A stretch of DNA of 64,000 nucleotides from Pelagicoccus sp. SDUM812002 (GTDB lineage: Bacteria; Verrucomicrobiota; Verrucomicrobiia; Opitutales; Opitutaceae): NCBI RefSeq assembly GCF_031127835.1, contig NZ_JARXHX010000001.1:372001-436000 (forward strand), given 5' to 3'. Of the stretch, positions 62,945 to 64,000 are shown one piece after another. Position 1 is the stretch's first letter. Each line of letters begins with the position of its first letter. The position numbers and the translations under genes were made by a program. Under the pieces are notes generated by a model. It was not told the DNA's origin. It was given only the letters and a program-made list of their open reading frames with translations, and did not search any database.

Positions 62945-64000
62945 ATGGCCCTAGTAGACATTTGGAAATCCAGCCCTGAGCAGTTGAAAGGAAAGACTGT
63001 TCAACAGATTCTCTCCTTTGCAGGCAATGGTACGCTGAGAGACGGCAACGAAACGTCGGAGGAATTTAGAACATATCTGGCCCATGTGACTTCTAGCACT
63101 CTGGCTGAACACGCGTCCTTCTGTCTGAACAATAAGTTCACGGACTCGGGATTGGCTTTGCAGGATGTGGTTAACCAGATCGGGAAACGATTAGGTTTTG
63201 CGATAGAGTACGGGAGGTACCGTGGTGTCCGCAATGAAGTCGGATTTGATGGAATTTGGAAGTCTAAGTCTGGAGAGTCGATCTTAGTAGAAGTCAAAAC
63301 AACTGACGCGTATCGACTTTCCTTAGACACCACAGCCAACTACCGTAAAAAGCTAATAAAAGCAGGTGAACTGCAAGAAGAGCACTCTTCTATCCTTTAC
63401 GTCCTCGGTCGGTCGGATACAGGCGACTTGGAGGCGCAGGTTAGAGGTTCTCGCCACGCTTGGGATATTCGCCTCATAAAACTGGATGCCCTATTGAGGC
63501 TGCTTTCGGTAAAGGAGGAACTCGACGACGTGGAAACCTTCGATAAGATTCGCGCGATCCTACGCCCCAAAGAATACACCTTGGTAGACGAAATCGTCGA
63601 CCTCGTCTTTACTGCTACTCAAGATGCCGTTTCGGATGATGTCGAAGAGGAAGATGCAACCATCGACAGTAGGCCGAATCCCCAACCCAAAGGAAAGAAG
63701 TTTACCACAGCAAACTTTAGGGCACCCTGCGTTGAGCGTTTGCAAAAGCACCTTGGGGAAACCTTGGTCAAGCAGAGCGCTGCAACATTCTCTACGCCCG
63801 ATGATTCGCTAGGAGTTCTCGTTCCAATCTCTCGCGAGTACCACGATAGATCGAAAGGAACCAACTACTGGTTTGGGTACCATCGCAAGCAACACGAAGC
63901 ACTTGCTCAATACGACAAAGCATTGATCGCCTTCGCATGTGGAACTGAAGAGCAAATCGTCCTGATTCCGAGAGAAGAGCTGAATGGATGGCTAGACTTT
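62945..64000 (+). CDS. PD-(D/E)XK nuclease-like protein, cut by the window end
   Basis: 352 codons from ATG 62945, open to the edge. The core VGFDGIWKS followed by SILVEVKTTDAY (about 99-122) gives the D-x(n)-ExK restriction fold. Upstream helices surround RLGFAIEYGRYRGVRNE. It is probably another nuclease of the same defence cluster, 168 bases after the Sel1 gene. Confidence 0.75.
   Translation, partial: MALVDIWKSSPEQLKGKTVQQILSFAGNGTLRDGNETSEEFRTYLAHVTSSTLAEHASFCLNNKFTDSGLALQDVVNQIGKRLGFAIEYGRYRGVRNEVGFDGIWKSKSGESILVEVKTTDAYRLSLDTTANYRKKLIKAGELQEEHSSILYVLGRSDTGDLEAQVRGSRHAWDIRLIKLDALLRLLSVKEELDDVETFDKIRAILRPKEYTLVDEIVDLVFTATQDAVSDDVEEEDATIDSRPNPQPKGKKFTTANFRAPCVERLQKHLGETLVKQSAATFSTPDDSLGVLVPISREYHDRSKGTNYWFGYHRKQHEALAQYDKALIAFACGTEEQIVLIPREELNGWLDF

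Noticed and set aside
1-64000. CRISPR arrays, insertion sequences, rRNA genes
   Set aside because: No regular spaced repeats, transposase motifs or rRNA segments were recognised on either strand.

Overview
The window holds two adjoining mobile regions of one bacterial chromosome. The host cannot be fixed from the sequence. Weak Shine-Dalgarno signals, the gene mix and a small Cys-rich family seen in Verrucomicrobiota make that phylum (Opitutae-like) my best guess, held at low confidence.

Region A (1 to about 44,340) is most of an integrative and conjugative element (ICE). At the left are a MobF relaxase-helicase running off the edge, a RadC-like JAB protein, relics (a ClpA-like C-terminus and a nuclease C-terminus), a frameshifted haem-sensor chemoreceptor, a SpoIIAA-like protein, a NarL-type response regulator and a solo ClpA-type AAA+ ATPase. 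A continuous transfer operon follows (9360-18741): VirB2-, VirB3-, VirB4-, VirB5-, VirB6-, VirB8-, VirB9- and VirB10-like proteins plus three lipoproteins. No VirB11 or VirD4 is seen here. Small ICE genes and a PAP2 phosphatase come next. At the right end are an AlpA/excisionase-like protein, a tyrosine recombinase and the 3' half of a tRNA-Met(CAT), which is the attachment site.

The ICE cargo (21852-42034) is a defence island. It contains a 1520-aa nuclease-STAND NTPase, an HNH-like protein, an XRE-ImmA/IrrE protease with a conserved 236-aa partner, an XRE-ImmA/PIN pair behind a palindromic operator, an intact AbiEi/AbiEii operon with two decayed copies, a short type II CBASS (DUF6602-like effector, CD-NTase with an in-frame amber codon, E2-like protein), and a three-gene operon joining a sigma-like factor, a small acidic helical protein and an ImmA/IrrE protease.

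Region B (44,341 to the end) is a second accretion. A run of minus-strand genes (44600-53823) is a phage-type replication and lysis module: PrimPol-like primase, RepA-like ATPase, family A DNA polymerase, RecB-like and resolvase-like nucleases, an ssDNA-binding-like protein, HTH proteins and holin-like membrane proteins. Inside it is a 1.45-kb gene-free, hairpin-dense stretch (about 46080-47530) that looks like a very large structured non-coding RNA. To the right are an unknown two-gene unit (54434-56733) and a plus-strand restriction-modification cluster (57058 to the edge): two methyltransferase-fold proteins, a GIY-YIG/SF2 helicase, a Sel1-repeat protein and a PD-(D/E)XK protein cut by the window end.
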